Source of the DNA: Pedobacter xixiisoli | GTDB taxonomy: Bacteria; Bacteroidota; Bacteroidia; Sphingobacteriales; Sphingobacteriaceae | Length of the DNA: 64,000 nt | Direction of reading: 5' to 3' | NCBI RefSeq assembly: GCF_900215335.1 | Contig: NZ_OCMT01000001.1 | Coordinates: 1,457,959 to 1,521,958 of the forward strand | In this document: one piece after another, positions 26,523 to 35,900 of the stretch | How the letters are laid out: every line of letters begins with the position of its first letter | How positions within the stretch are numbered: the stretch's first letter is position 1 | The notes under the pieces: generated by a model | What the model was told of the DNA's origin: nothing | What the model saw: only the letters and a program-made list of their open reading frames with translations | Database searches by the model: none | Program-made: the position numbers and the translations under genes

Positions 26523-28151
26523 TTAATCGAATGTGAAAGCACCCACTTCCGCTAAGCCCGGTTGTCTTTGTGCATCTGCTCCAGTTTTAGGTACCAACTT
26601 AAAATATCTTGCAGATATTTTAGCAGGCAATGGCAATAAGTGTTCTTCTCTATCTTTAGTTTTCAATGTAAAAGTACCTCTGCTAGTGAAAGTGATGTTA
26701 TCGTCACTCGTTAATATCTCCATAGTGGCAATCTTTCTGTCCCCAGGCTTCTGTGCTACACTAAATCCATCTAATTCTAATTTCTCACCCATATCTATGG
26801 TCACAAAATGGTTAGGGTAGTTAGTTGCATTTACGGAATATCTAGTGATCCAAAAAGTGGTAGGATCATTATCCAACAACCTGTCAGCTAAACGATTATT
26901 AGACGGCTCTTCAGAGCTAAATTCTTTAACAGTCCATTTGGCTTTTGGAAGATTATGCACAATTCGACCTTCTTTCGTCCATACTTCGCTACTTCCATTA
27001 GCAAAACTTCTAGTGGTAGCCATGATGATATTTTTCTGATCTTTCATAAACATCTGGCTATAATATGCACCTTGATCAAGCGGCAAATCTAACCAAGGAT
27101 CGCTTATCCTCACTGCATTTTTTGCAAGGCCATTTCCTCTGTAAACCAACATAATTTCTTTGTGGAAGTTGCTTACATTTCTACCATCTTTGGAATGAAA
27201 CGAAATTAAAGTTTCGCCAGTTTCTAGTTGCAATAAATGCGGACCAGCACCGAAGATATTATCAACCGTAGATAACCACCTTCTGCCGTTAGTAGAAGTT
27301 CCCAATGTTTTATATTTCCAACGTGCCGCCATTGACGACCATAACACGTAAGGTGATTTACCATCTCTGATTGATTCGATGGTAAAGATCATCCCTTTGT
27401 TATCTTTCAAGATTACAGGAGTTGGCATCCCATCTCTCATGCCGTAAGTATACGCTACAGTTTCTGGGGTTGCCCAAGTAGCTCCATTATCTTTAGAACG
27501 AGCCATTAAAATCTCCTGCTGCACATCGCTACTAGGCCACCATTTAGCTTCGCTAGACCAAAACATTTCAATTTCTCCATCTGGCAGTTGAATCATACCT
27601 GGTTCCCAGGCTCTGCCTTTGGCTACAATTTGTGGCTGTCCCCAGGTTAATCCATTGTCTTTACTGATGATGAATTGCATGTTGTTCTTGTTGTTATCAT
27701 CGGGCTTACCTTTGCCTTCAAAAGCCAACATCAACCAGCCATTTTTCATCACCAACATTTCTGGATTTGCAAAACCAGTATAGTTAGCTTGATTAACTCC
27801 ATTCATTACCACATTAGGCTCTGACCAAGTTACTCCATTATCGGTACTTCTTTTAACCGCAATACTGATACGAGTATTATTCACATCCGGACCAAAACCG
27901 TAGGCCATCACTAAATTGCCATCTGCAGCACGGTGAATTCTTCCGTAATCTGAAAAGAAAGTAGTATGAGATACTTTTTTAGCACTAGCGTGGTTCCAAA
28001 GGATGTTAACCGAAGGTATGCTGTTGTCTATTGGTGGTAAATCATCTGGATGAATTTCTTCTATTTCTGCCCCGTTGTTATTGTTTTTTTTACAAGCTGA
28101 AAAAAATGCGACACAAGAAAGTGCGCCAATGATTAAGTACTTTTTGTTCAT
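26523..28151 (-). CDS. Asp-box (sialidase-fold) lipoprotein with C-terminal F5/8 domain, GH93- or GH33-like
   Basis: 542 residues. The signal ends in the lipobox FFSACKKNNNN. At least three Asp-box motifs appear (STDNGVTWS near 86, SKDNGLTWG near 143, SKDNGATWA near 222), which define a six-bladed sialidase-type propeller. From about 415 a discoidin/F5-8-type carbohydrate-binding domain follows (RLLDNDPTTFWITRY, FVTIDMGEKLELDGFSVA). This fold covers sialidases (GH33) and exo-arabinanases (GH93). I favour a GH93-like role because GH43 and epimerase genes are in the same locus, but this is inference. It is 108 bases upstream of fecR on the same strand. Confidence 0.8.
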   Translation of the reverse strand: MNKKYLIIGALSCVAFFSACKKNNNNGAEIEEIHPDDLPPIDNSIPSVNILWNHASAKKVSHTTFFSDYGRIHRAADGNLVMAYGFGPDVNNTRISIAVKRSTDNGVTWSEPNVVMNGVNQANYTGFANPEMLVMKNGWLMLAFEGKGKPDDNNKNNMQFIISKDNGLTWGQPQIVAKGRAWEPGMIQLPDGEIEMFWSSEAKWWPSSDVQQEILMARSKDNGATWATPETVAYTYGMRDGMPTPVILKDNKGMIFTIESIRDGKSPYVLWSSMAARWKYKTLGTSTNGRRWLSTVDNIFGAGPHLLQLETGETLISFHSKDGRNVSNFHKEIMLVYRGNGLAKNAVRISDPWLDLPLDQGAYYSQMFMKDQKNIIMATTRSFANGSSEVWTKEGRIVHNLPKAKWTVKEFSSEEPSNNRLADRLLDNDPTTFWITRYSVNATNYPNHFVTIDMGEKLELDGFSVAQKPGDRKIATMEILTSDDNITFTSRGTFTLKTKDREEHLLPLPAKISARYFKLVPKTGADAQRQPGLAEVGAFTFD

Positions 28152-28350
28152 ATATTAGGTTAGTATTTGGTTACATAAAGAAGAGACTTTAACTAGCCCA
28201 TAATACCCTCCTAAATTTCATTTTATTTTAAAAAATAACTAAACAACTGACAATCAGTAATTAAAATTTAAATAAAAATAAATCCTGAACCTCATAACCG
28301 TACTTAGCATCATTCATTTTGCATAAATTATTAAATGTCAACTTTATATT

Positions 28351-28358
28351 TATTTTTG
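28351..28358 (+). promoter_or_regulatory. Possible -7 element (TAnnTTTG) upstream of ECF gene
   Basis: TATTTTTG matches the Bacteroidota -7 consensus TAnnTTTG and lies 46 bases before the ATG at 28405. No convincing -33 TTG at the usual spacing was found, so this is only a candidate. Confidence 0.3.
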
Positions 28359-28404
28359 TAGCATTCGGTTATTGTAACCACATTTTCTGTATAGAACACT
28401 ATTG

Positions 28405-29028
28405 ATGACATTTGATAAAAGGAAGCAAGATCAACAAGATGATGAATTGCTCTGGAGCGGCCTTCGCAACGGAGACGCGTCTTCTTTCGATGCCTTAATC
28501 AAAAAATATACAGACATACTGTTTAATTACGGTTCGCGTTTCAACACAGATAGAGATATCGTAAAAGACTGTATTCAAGAGCTTTTTGTAGAACTTTGGA
28601 AAAAAAGAGAAGGTTTAACTTTACCTAAAACAATAAAATGGTATTTATTTGTAGCGTTACGAAATAGAATTTTCAGGGAACAAACCAAATGGAACAAAAC
28701 AGAAACACTTACAGAAAATGATCATGATTTTTTTCTCGAATATAGTATTGAGGAAAAAATCATTGAAAATACTGAAGATGCCGAACTTGCCAACAAAATA
28801 AAAAAAATTCTTAATTCACTTCCTGCCCGCCAAAGAGAAATTATCTACTTACGGTATTACGAGAATTATGATTATGACCAAATTTCCGAACTGATGAACA
28901 TCAACAAGCAATCTGTTCACAATCTTCTTCAAAAAGCCTACAAGAGCATTCGCTCTGACTGGCCTACACTTCTATTTTTGATATCTTTACTTGTACATCA
29001 ACAAAAACAAATCACTATATTACAGTAA
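28405..29028 (+). CDS. ECF sigma-70 factor
   Basis: 207 residues from ATG 28405; the TTG three bases earlier is unlikely. Region 2 is at about 15-95 (DALIKKYTDILFNYGSRFN, VKDCIQELFVELWKKREGL) and region 4 at about 135-185 (LNSLPARQREIIYLRYYENY, ISELMNINKQSVHNLLQKAY). It carries a hydrophobic C-terminal tail (TLLFLISLLVHQQ). It is transcribed divergently from the lipoprotein-fecR-susC series and is the best candidate for the sigma factor that FecR (25365-26414) controls. Confidence 0.93.
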   Translation: MTFDKRKQDQQDDELLWSGLRNGDASSFDALIKKYTDILFNYGSRFNTDRDIVKDCIQELFVELWKKREGLTLPKTIKWYLFVALRNRIFREQTKWNKTETLTENDHDFFLEYSIEEKIIENTEDAELANKIKKILNSLPARQREIIYLRYYENYDYDQISELMNINKQSVHNLLQKAYKSIRSDWPTLLFLISLLVHQQKQITILQ

Positions 29029-29187
29029 GTTACACCTACAAACGAAAAAACATAGTTTTTAAGGGGTAAGATTTGTGCTTTAAGGTCTCTTATAGTTGTA
29101 ACCAAATTCGTAGACTTTTCGATTCAATTGCCACACAAAAGCAGTAAAAAGAAAAATTATTTGTCTACGCAATGATAAATGAACTGT

Positions 29188-29319
29188 ATGAAACCAAAGA
29201 TCAATCCCAGCTCTTTAGATTTAACTAAAGTTTACCGTGATGAGTTAGCACTTAAAAGTGTTAGGCTCAAGCACCATCTGCGCTTTCGTTGTGAAAATAA
29301 ACCTGAACCAAAACATTAA
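29188..29319 (+). CDS. Possible small ORF, 43 residues
   Basis: The 322-base gap between the ECF gene and the oxidoreductase holds one short ATG frame starting MKPKINPSSLDLTKVYRDEL and ending NKPEPKH. It is strongly basic, has no signal peptide or known motif, and has no clear ribosome-binding site. It ends 31 bases before the next gene, so a leader peptide or a spurious frame are both possible. The rest of the gap shows nothing recognisable. Confidence 0.25.
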   Translation: MKPKINPSSLDLTKVYRDELALKSVRLKHHLRFRCENKPEPKH

Positions 29320-29350
29320 TTTTTTAAAAATTATCAACTTAAAATAAAGA

Positions 29351-30703
29351 ATGGAAAATTCTAGAAGAAAATTTATCACGCAGGCCTCAATTGTAACGGC
29401 TGGCATGTTGGTATCAAAAAATACTTTTAGTGCAAAAAGCTACAATCGAATTATAGGTGCTAATGACCGTGTAAGAGTTGGCGTTGTGGGCTTTTCCGAT
29501 AGACATCGCGGCTCTCACCTTCCCTGCTTTATGAACCACTACAAAGAGATGAATTTCGAAATTGTAGGTGTTTCAGATATTTGGAAAAACCGAAGAGAGG
29601 AAGGTGCAGCCATATGGAGCCAGAAAATGAATAATAAGGTAAATGCCTATCGCAACAATGAAGAACTTTATGGCAATGCCAAAATTGATGCGGTTTTTAT
29701 TGGCACTGCCGATTTTCAACACGCCTTACACACCATCGAAGCTGTACGTGCAGGTTGTGACGCTTATGTAGAAAAACCATTTGCCGAAAGCATGGAAGAT
29801 AATAGAGTAGCACTTAAAGCTGTTCGCGAAACAGGTAAAATTGTACAAATTGGCTCACAACGTAGAAGTGGTTCCAATTATCACGCAGCAAATGATTATA
29901 TCAAATCAGGAAAATTTGGTCCAATTACCATGGTTGAACTTACTTGGAATGTAAACCAACCTGGGCGCTGGAGAAGACCCGAATTGCTGAAGACCTTGAA
30001 AGAGGAAGACACGGATTGGAAACGCTTTTTGATGAATAGGCCTTATGAAAAGTTTGACCCAAGGATATATCTAGAATACCGACTATTTTGGCCTTACTCG
30101 TCAGGTCTGCCTGGTCAATGGATGAGCCACCAAATTGATACGGTACATTGGTTTACCGGCTTAAAATACCCTCGTAGCGTAGTAGCTAATGGTGGCATTT
30201 ATCAGTGGAAAGATGGACGCCGTAACTGGGATACCATTTTAGCTGCATTTGATTACGGACCTCAAGATGATCTAACAAAAGGATTTCAGGTAACTTTCGG
30301 ATCGAGAATGCACAATGGTGATGAGCGTCCTGCGGAAATCTATTATTCTAACGGAGGAGAACTGAACTTAATCACCAATAAAATATCTCCAACAGGAGGA
30401 TTGACAGAGCGTGCTGCTGCTGCTATGGGAATGAAAGCAAATCTCCTTACTGAAAGTGCTTTACCAAATAACGAATCAGTAGTGGCATCTGCCAATACTG
30501 GAGGCGATATCTTAACCTCTAACCATGTGAGAAACTGGATGGAATGTATTCGTAGTCGTAAACAACCAAATGCACCTGTAGAAGCTGGTTACAGCCACAG
30601 TATAGCTAACATTATGACCACGGCTGCAGCCCACACTGGCTCAAAAGCGACATTTGATGAGAAGAGACAGGAAGTAATGGTGAATGGAAAAGTCTTTAAA
30701 TAA
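29351..30703 (+). CDS. Gfo/Idh/MocA family oxidoreductase with Tat signal
   Basis: 450 residues. The N-terminus MENSRRKFITQASIVTAGML has the Tat motif SRRKFI. The Rossmann domain contains VRVGVVGFSDRHRGSHLPCF near 40, DAVFIGTADFQHALHTIEAV near 115 and the EKP motif in AYVEKPFAESMEDN near 140. The C-terminal domain contains GLPGQWMSHQIDTVHWFTGL near 250. Exported members of this family oxidise sugars, in some cases at C3 to give 3-keto-glycosides. The next gene encodes a DUF1080 protein, a family with known 3-keto-disaccharide hydrolase members, so the pair may cleave glycosides by an oxidation-elimination route; that is inference. Confidence 0.9.
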   Translation: MENSRRKFITQASIVTAGMLVSKNTFSAKSYNRIIGANDRVRVGVVGFSDRHRGSHLPCFMNHYKEMNFEIVGVSDIWKNRREEGAAIWSQKMNNKVNAYRNNEELYGNAKIDAVFIGTADFQHALHTIEAVRAGCDAYVEKPFAESMEDNRVALKAVRETGKIVQIGSQRRSGSNYHAANDYIKSGKFGPITMVELTWNVNQPGRWRRPELLKTLKEEDTDWKRFLMNRPYEKFDPRIYLEYRLFWPYSSGLPGQWMSHQIDTVHWFTGLKYPRSVVANGGIYQWKDGRRNWDTILAAFDYGPQDDLTKGFQVTFGSRMHNGDERPAEIYYSNGGELNLITNKISPTGGLTERAAAAMGMKANLLTESALPNNESVVASANTGGDILTSNHVRNWMECIRSRKQPNAPVEAGYSHSIANIMTTAAAHTGSKATFDEKRQEVMVNGKVFK

Positions 30704-30744
30704 TTAACGCTCTATTATTTAGCATCAACACACAAATTTAAAAA

Positions 30745-31488
30745 ATGAAAAGAAATAACCTTTTAAAAACGCTGATTGCATCTCTCCTATTAATGAATGT
30801 AGTTAGCTATGCACAAGACAACAAATTAACATCTAAAGAAAAAAAAGCTGGTTGGAAACTACTTTTTGATGGCAAAACCAGCAAAGGTTGGAGAAGCGCA
30901 AAGGCAGCAACATTCCCAACTGGAGAAAATGGTTGGTTGATTAAAGACGGTATGATTACCATTCAATCTGCAAATGGTGCAGAATCTAAAAATGCTGGAG
31001 ATATCGTAAGTATCGGAGATTATGCTGCATTTGAGCTTGCTTTTGATTTCCGCTTAACCAAAGGAGCAAATAGCGGTGTAAAATATTTCGTGACTTTAAA
31101 AGAAAACTCAAATGCATCTGCCATAGGTTTAGAATATCAAGTTTTGGATGATGAAGTTCACCCCGATGCTAAATTAGGCAGAGACGGAAACCGCACAATA
31201 GCATCGTTATATGACCTGAAAACTTCTAATAAGTTAAATGCCGTTCGTCCTATTGGAGAGTGGAACACGGGAAAAGTCATTGTTAACAAAAACAACCATG
31301 TAGAACACTGGCTAAACGGAGTTAAAGTATTAGAATATGAACGAAAATCGCCAGAGTTTCGTGAATTGGTGAAACAAAGTAAATACAAGGTGTGGCCAAA
31401 TTTTGGAGAAGCTGATAGAGGACATATCTTGTTGCAAGATCATGGCGATAAAGTGAGCTTCAAAAACATAAAGATAAAAGAGTTGTAA
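30745..31488 (+). CDS. Secreted DUF1080 (3-keto-disaccharide hydrolase-like) protein
   Basis: 247 residues with a signal peptide (LLKTLIASLLLMNVVSYAQ). DUF1080 features are WKLLFDGKTSKGWRSAK near 38, YAAFELAFDFRLTKGANSGV near 95, GLEYQVLDDEVHPDAKLG near 130, GEWNTGKVIVNKNNHVEHWL near 173 and GHILLQDHGDKVSFKNIKIK at the end. The fold is a concanavalin-like jelly roll. Characterised members hydrolyse 3-keto-glycosides made by Gfo/Idh enzymes. It follows such an enzyme by 41 bases and is closed by a terminator. Confidence 0.9.
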   Translation: MKRNNLLKTLIASLLLMNVVSYAQDNKLTSKEKKAGWKLLFDGKTSKGWRSAKAATFPTGENGWLIKDGMITIQSANGAESKNAGDIVSIGDYAAFELAFDFRLTKGANSGVKYFVTLKENSNASAIGLEYQVLDDEVHPDAKLGRDGNRTIASLYDLKTSNKLNAVRPIGEWNTGKVIVNKNNHVEHWLNGVKVLEYERKSPEFRELVKQSKYKVWPNFGEADRGHILLQDHGDKVSFKNIKIKEL

Positions 31489-31528
31489 CCGCTTAGGTTT
31501 GATTTTTTGTAATAAAAGTAACATTAAG

Positions 31529-31564
31529 GGGCTTTACCGATGATTGGTAGAGCCCTCTTTTTTG
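31529..31564 (+). terminator. Intrinsic terminator after DUF1080 gene
   Basis: GGGCTTTACC pairs with GGTAGAGCCC (10 bp, one G-U) around a 7-base loop and is followed by TCTTTTTT. It closes the two-gene plus-strand unit. Confidence 0.88.
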
Positions 31565-31814
31565 GTTCTAAAATTATATGTTGCGATATAATCTCTACTT
31601 ATATCCACCGAACTAAAATCCTCCTCTATAATCAATTATTCTAGATTGATTAGACGACACAATATCTAATGGAATTAATGCACGCACATGTAGAGTTCAC
31701 TGCTATTTTCGAGTAAAATTAAAGTGTATTATTAACACGAGCAATAAGCGATATATTCAATATCAGCTAAAAATGGGCAAGTTCAAAAGAAAATTAAAAA
31801 AACTACCCATAAAA

Positions 31815-31854
31815 AAAATCGATTAGGTAAATTATGTTCTACCTAATCGATTTT
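31815..31854. terminator. Symmetric 15-bp hairpin between convergent genes
   Basis: A perfect 15-bp stem (left arm 31815-31829, right arm 31840-31854, core ATCGATTAGGTA) has A-runs on the left and T on the right, so it can work as a terminator in both directions. It lies in the 505-base gap between the convergent DUF1080 and PorP/SprF genes. Nothing else gene-like is seen between 31565 and 31993. Confidence 0.7.
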
Positions 31855-31993
31855 AAAAGTTAAGCTATTAAGAGATTAACTTCGTGATTTCCTAAATATT
31901 CGAGCTTCTTCTTTAATTAAAATGCTCGATTGGATGATATTTGGAAAGTGATCATTCCTTAATATGGTAAAATATCAATCTATTTTTTGCTGG

Positions 31994-32914
31994 CTATTTA
32001 AATAAATTGATTTTTAAATTTAGTTCGAAACTACCATTTGTCTGACTTGCAAGTGCCGAGGTATTGGAAGTATACAATCCCAATAAACTGAAGGCCTTCG
32101 ATAACTTGGCATTTACACCAAAAGAAGTGCTCTTGGTGCTGTGGTACATCGCCATCAAGCCAATCTTATCGTCTGCAAAGGTAAAGTTCGCCCCTACATC
32201 CAAAATGTTATCAAAACCACGTACCCCGCGGAAGGCTACTTTAGGTTCCAGTCCAACACCCTCACTCTCCGACAGGCGTATTCTGTAGCTCGCAGCGGCA
32301 AAGTATCTTGCCTCGTTCACCACCTCTTCTCCGTCCTTACTGAAACCAAGGCCATTTCTTAGGTTAGGCATTGCTGCCTGCAAACTCAATTTGCCACTGG
32401 TATAGGCTATTCCAAAATCTCCATCCACATATTGCCTACGTTCGTTGAAGTTTCTAGTCGAAGGGTCGTTCGGATCACCATCCATCATTCCTTGGTCTAC
32501 CAGTTCGTCCATAAAACCTAGCGAGATACCAAAGCTAAGCTTGTCGCCTTTGCTATTTACTGGCAGATGGTAGGCATAACTTCCCATTACCCTGGTATGT
32601 TTGAAAAGTCCCGTTTGGTCGTTATACACGCTCAGCCCCAGCCCTGCTTTTGGAGTCATTGCATAGGAACCTGTCAATACCTGCACCTTAGGTGATCCTG
32701 GAAGCGTGCTCCACTGCTGGCGGTAGCCAAGGTCAACCTCTAGGCCAGGTCCCATCCCAGCAAATGCTGGATTGTTAAGGTACTGGTTATGGTAGTACAT
32801 GGCACCCAATGGTGCCAATTGTGCACTTGCCGTACCAAATGCCATACCCGATACTAGCAACGCGATTATATGTCTTTTCATCTTCATGAGCTTATTCATT
32901 TTAGTAATCATCAT
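31994..32914 (-). CDS. PorP/SprF family type IX secretion outer-membrane protein
   Basis: 306 residues with a signal peptide (MKRHIIALLVSGMAFGTASA). The family start QLAPLGAMYYHNQYLNNPAF is followed by LEVDLGYRQQWSTLPGSPK and a beta-barrel ending SFELNLKINLF. GGGGG just before the start region may help fix the start at 32914. By family knowledge, PorP/SprF proteins are paired with large proteins that carry a type B C-terminal sorting domain and help their secretion or anchoring. It begins 5 bases after the stop of such a gene, so the pair is one operon. Confidence 0.92.
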   Translation of the reverse strand: MMITKMNKLMKMKRHIIALLVSGMAFGTASAQLAPLGAMYYHNQYLNNPAFAGMGPGLEVDLGYRQQWSTLPGSPKVQVLTGSYAMTPKAGLGLSVYNDQTGLFKHTRVMGSYAYHLPVNSKGDKLSFGISLGFMDELVDQGMMDGDPNDPSTRNFNERRQYVDGDFGIAYTSGKLSLQAAMPNLRNGLGFSKDGEEVVNEARYFAAASYRIRLSESEGVGLEPKVAFRGVRGFDNILDVGANFTFADDKIGLMAMYHSTKSTSFGVNAKLSKAFSLLGLYTSNTSALASQTNGSFELNLKINLFK

Positions 32915-32919
32915 CCCCC

Positions 32920-35900
32920 TTAATCTCTTACAATTGATACGAAACCTTTTTTCTTGAGCTTGCCATCACCAAAATCGATAATGTAATAATAAGTGCCCTT
33001 TGCCAATGGCGAACCGTTGAGCATACCGTCCCAAGTATTATTGTAGCTCTTTTTACTGTACACTACTCTACCTGCAACATCGAAGATTTTGATTTCGTTG
33101 TTAGGATACATATCGATGTTACGGATGATCAGGTAATCATTTTTACCATCACCATTCGGAGTAAGGATGTTTGTGCCTGAGATCAACTGGTAATCTTCCT
33201 GTACGGTAATGGTGATGCTTTTGGTTTCACTGCAACCATTTGCGTTAGTTGCTGTAACCGTATAGGTAGTGGTCTGAGATGGGCGTGCCGTTAGCACAGC
33301 AGTATTCTGCCCGCTGATAATACCATTTGCTGTAGACCAGCTGTAGCTTGTTCCACCTGTTGCCGTTAACTGAACCGTAGCTCCCTTAGAAACAGAAAGA
33401 CCTAGGTTTGAATTAATCGCCACCACCGGCAAAGCATTCACTGTGATTACGAAAGCACGGCTATAGGTGTCTATTCCACCATTGGCCGTTCCACCGTTAT
33501 CTTTAACTGTTACGGTAATGGTTGCCGTTCCCACAGCACCAGATTTAACCTGATAAACCAAGGTTCCTGTAGTGCCGCTACCAGATACACTTAATACATC
33601 AAACAAGTTTGCGTTGCTACTAGCTACTGATAAACTGGTGGTTTGGCTAGTTTCAGGACCCGCACTAATTCCGGTTAAAGCTACATTCTGCGAAGTTCTG
33701 GTATAGCATATCGTTTGATTAGCGATAGCAGCCAACGTAGGCACTTCATTTACATCTGTTAAATTGATTGTCAATACTCTATCCAAGAAGAATCCATATT
33801 GTGTAGTGCTTCTTACTCTAATACTGTAAGCAGCTTTGGTTTCATAATCCAGTAGAGCGGCAGTGTTCAATGAAGTTCCTGAAATAGCGAACAATGCGTT
33901 ATCTGTATCACCAGTTCCACCAACCAAGCTATAAGTAAATGTTGCCGCAGGATCGTCAGAAGTACTGCTCAATGTTCCTGCATTGGTTCCAGCAGGTCTG
34001 TTCTCTAACAAAGTTACAGCAGCAAAGCCCACACTAGTTGGTGCTCCTGGTTTAACTTTAAGTATACCGTTTACATATGAAATGGTATAATTTGCCGCTG
34101 CTAAACCGCTCGCCGTAATTGGATAATCACCCATCGGGCTATTGGTTACCGCGGTAGTGGTGATGCTTAATGAGCCTGTCAAAACACTAGAAGTCTCACT
34201 GTTTACAAACCCGGCGTAGCTAACTGTTAATGGTGGATTAACCGTTCCTACAAATTTCTCTTTGTTATCTGCCGTAATGGTTAGCGCTTTTCTGTTTACA
34301 GTTAAAAGATTGTTTACATAACTGATGGTGTAATTACCTAATCCTGTACCAATAGCTGCCGAAACAACAATTGGATAGGTAGAGCCTGCCACGGTAGCGT
34401 TAGCTGCTGCTCCCGTACTATTTAAGGTCACACTGGTAATTGCATCGCTATTGGTCAAACCTAATGAAGTAAACTCAGTACCTGCAAAAGTCACCGCATC
34501 ACCATAGGTTTTAGTCCTCGCCGAAGCTGTGATGGTTAATGCTTTCTGGGTAATGGTCATGGTACCTGGCACATAAGTGATAGCATAGTTTGAACTTGCT
34601 GCACCTGACGCCGTAATAGCATAAGGACTGCCCAACACAGACGATGCCGCTGTTGCCGTAGTGCTCAATGTTGGTTGCGTGGTTAAGCTCAAAGGTGTAT
34701 CGCCATTCACAAAGCCGCTGTAGCTCGCCGTAAGCGTAGGCACTGGTGCGCCGTAAACCTTAGTCTGGTTATTGGCAGTAATGGTCAATGCTGCAGGGGT
34801 AACCGTTAAGGTACCTGCTACATAATTGATGATATAGTTTGAGCTTACCGCACCAGATGCCGTAATGGCATAAGGACTGCCCAACACAGACGACGCCGCT
34901 GTTGCCGTGGTGCTCAATGTTGGTTGAGTGGTTAAGCTCAGCGGTGTATCTCCATTCACAAAGCCGCTGTAGTTCGCAGTAAGCGTAGGCACTGGTGCGC
35001 CGTAAACTTTAGTCTGGTTATTGGCCGTAATGGTCAATGCTGCAGGGGTAACCGTTAAGGTACCTGGCAAATAAGTGATAGCATAGTTTGAACTTGCCGC
35101 ACCCGATGCTGTAATGGCATAAGGGCTACCCGCTACAGAAGATGCTGCTGTTGCCGTAGTGCTCAGTGTTGGTTGAGTGGTTAAATTAGTCTCTGTATCT
35201 CCATTCACAAAGCCATTGTAGCTTGCTGTAAGCGTAGGCACTGGTGCGCCGTAAACTTTAGTCTGGTTATTGGCCGTAATGGTCAATGCTGCAGGGGTAA
35301 CCGTTAAGATACCTGGCACGTAAGTGATAGCATAGTTTGAACTTGCTGCACCTGACGCAGTAATAGCATAAGGACTGCCAAATACAGACGATGCCGCTGT
35401 TGCCGTAGTGCTCAATGTTGGTTGAGTGGTTAAGCTCAAAGGTGTATCTCCATTCACAAAGCCGCTGTAGCTCGCCGTAAGCGTAGGCACTGGTGCGCCG
35501 TAAACCTTAGTCTGGTTACTGGCCGTAATGGTCAATGCTGCAGTGGTAACTGTTAAGGTACCTGGCACATAAATGATAGCATAGTTTGAACTTACTGCAC
35601 CCGATGCTGTAATGGCATAAGGACTGCCCAATACAGACGATGCCGCTGTTGCCGTAGTGCTCAATGTTGGTTGAGTGGTTAAGCTCAAAGGTGTATCTCC
35701 ATTCACAAAGCCGCTGTAGCTCGCCGTAAGCGTAGGCACTGGTGCGCCGTAAACCTTAGTCTGGTTACTGGCTGTAATAGTCAGTGGCGCCTTGGTAACC
35801 GTTAAGGTACCTGGCACATAAGTGATAGCATAGTTTGAACTTGCTGCACCCGATGCCGTAATGGCATAAGGGCTGCCAGCTACAGAAGATGCTCCTGTTG

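Noticed and set aside
28351..28358. Strong promoter call for the divergent region 28152-28404
   Set aside because: Only a -7-like word was found; no -33 element at proper spacing, so it is listed at low confidence only.
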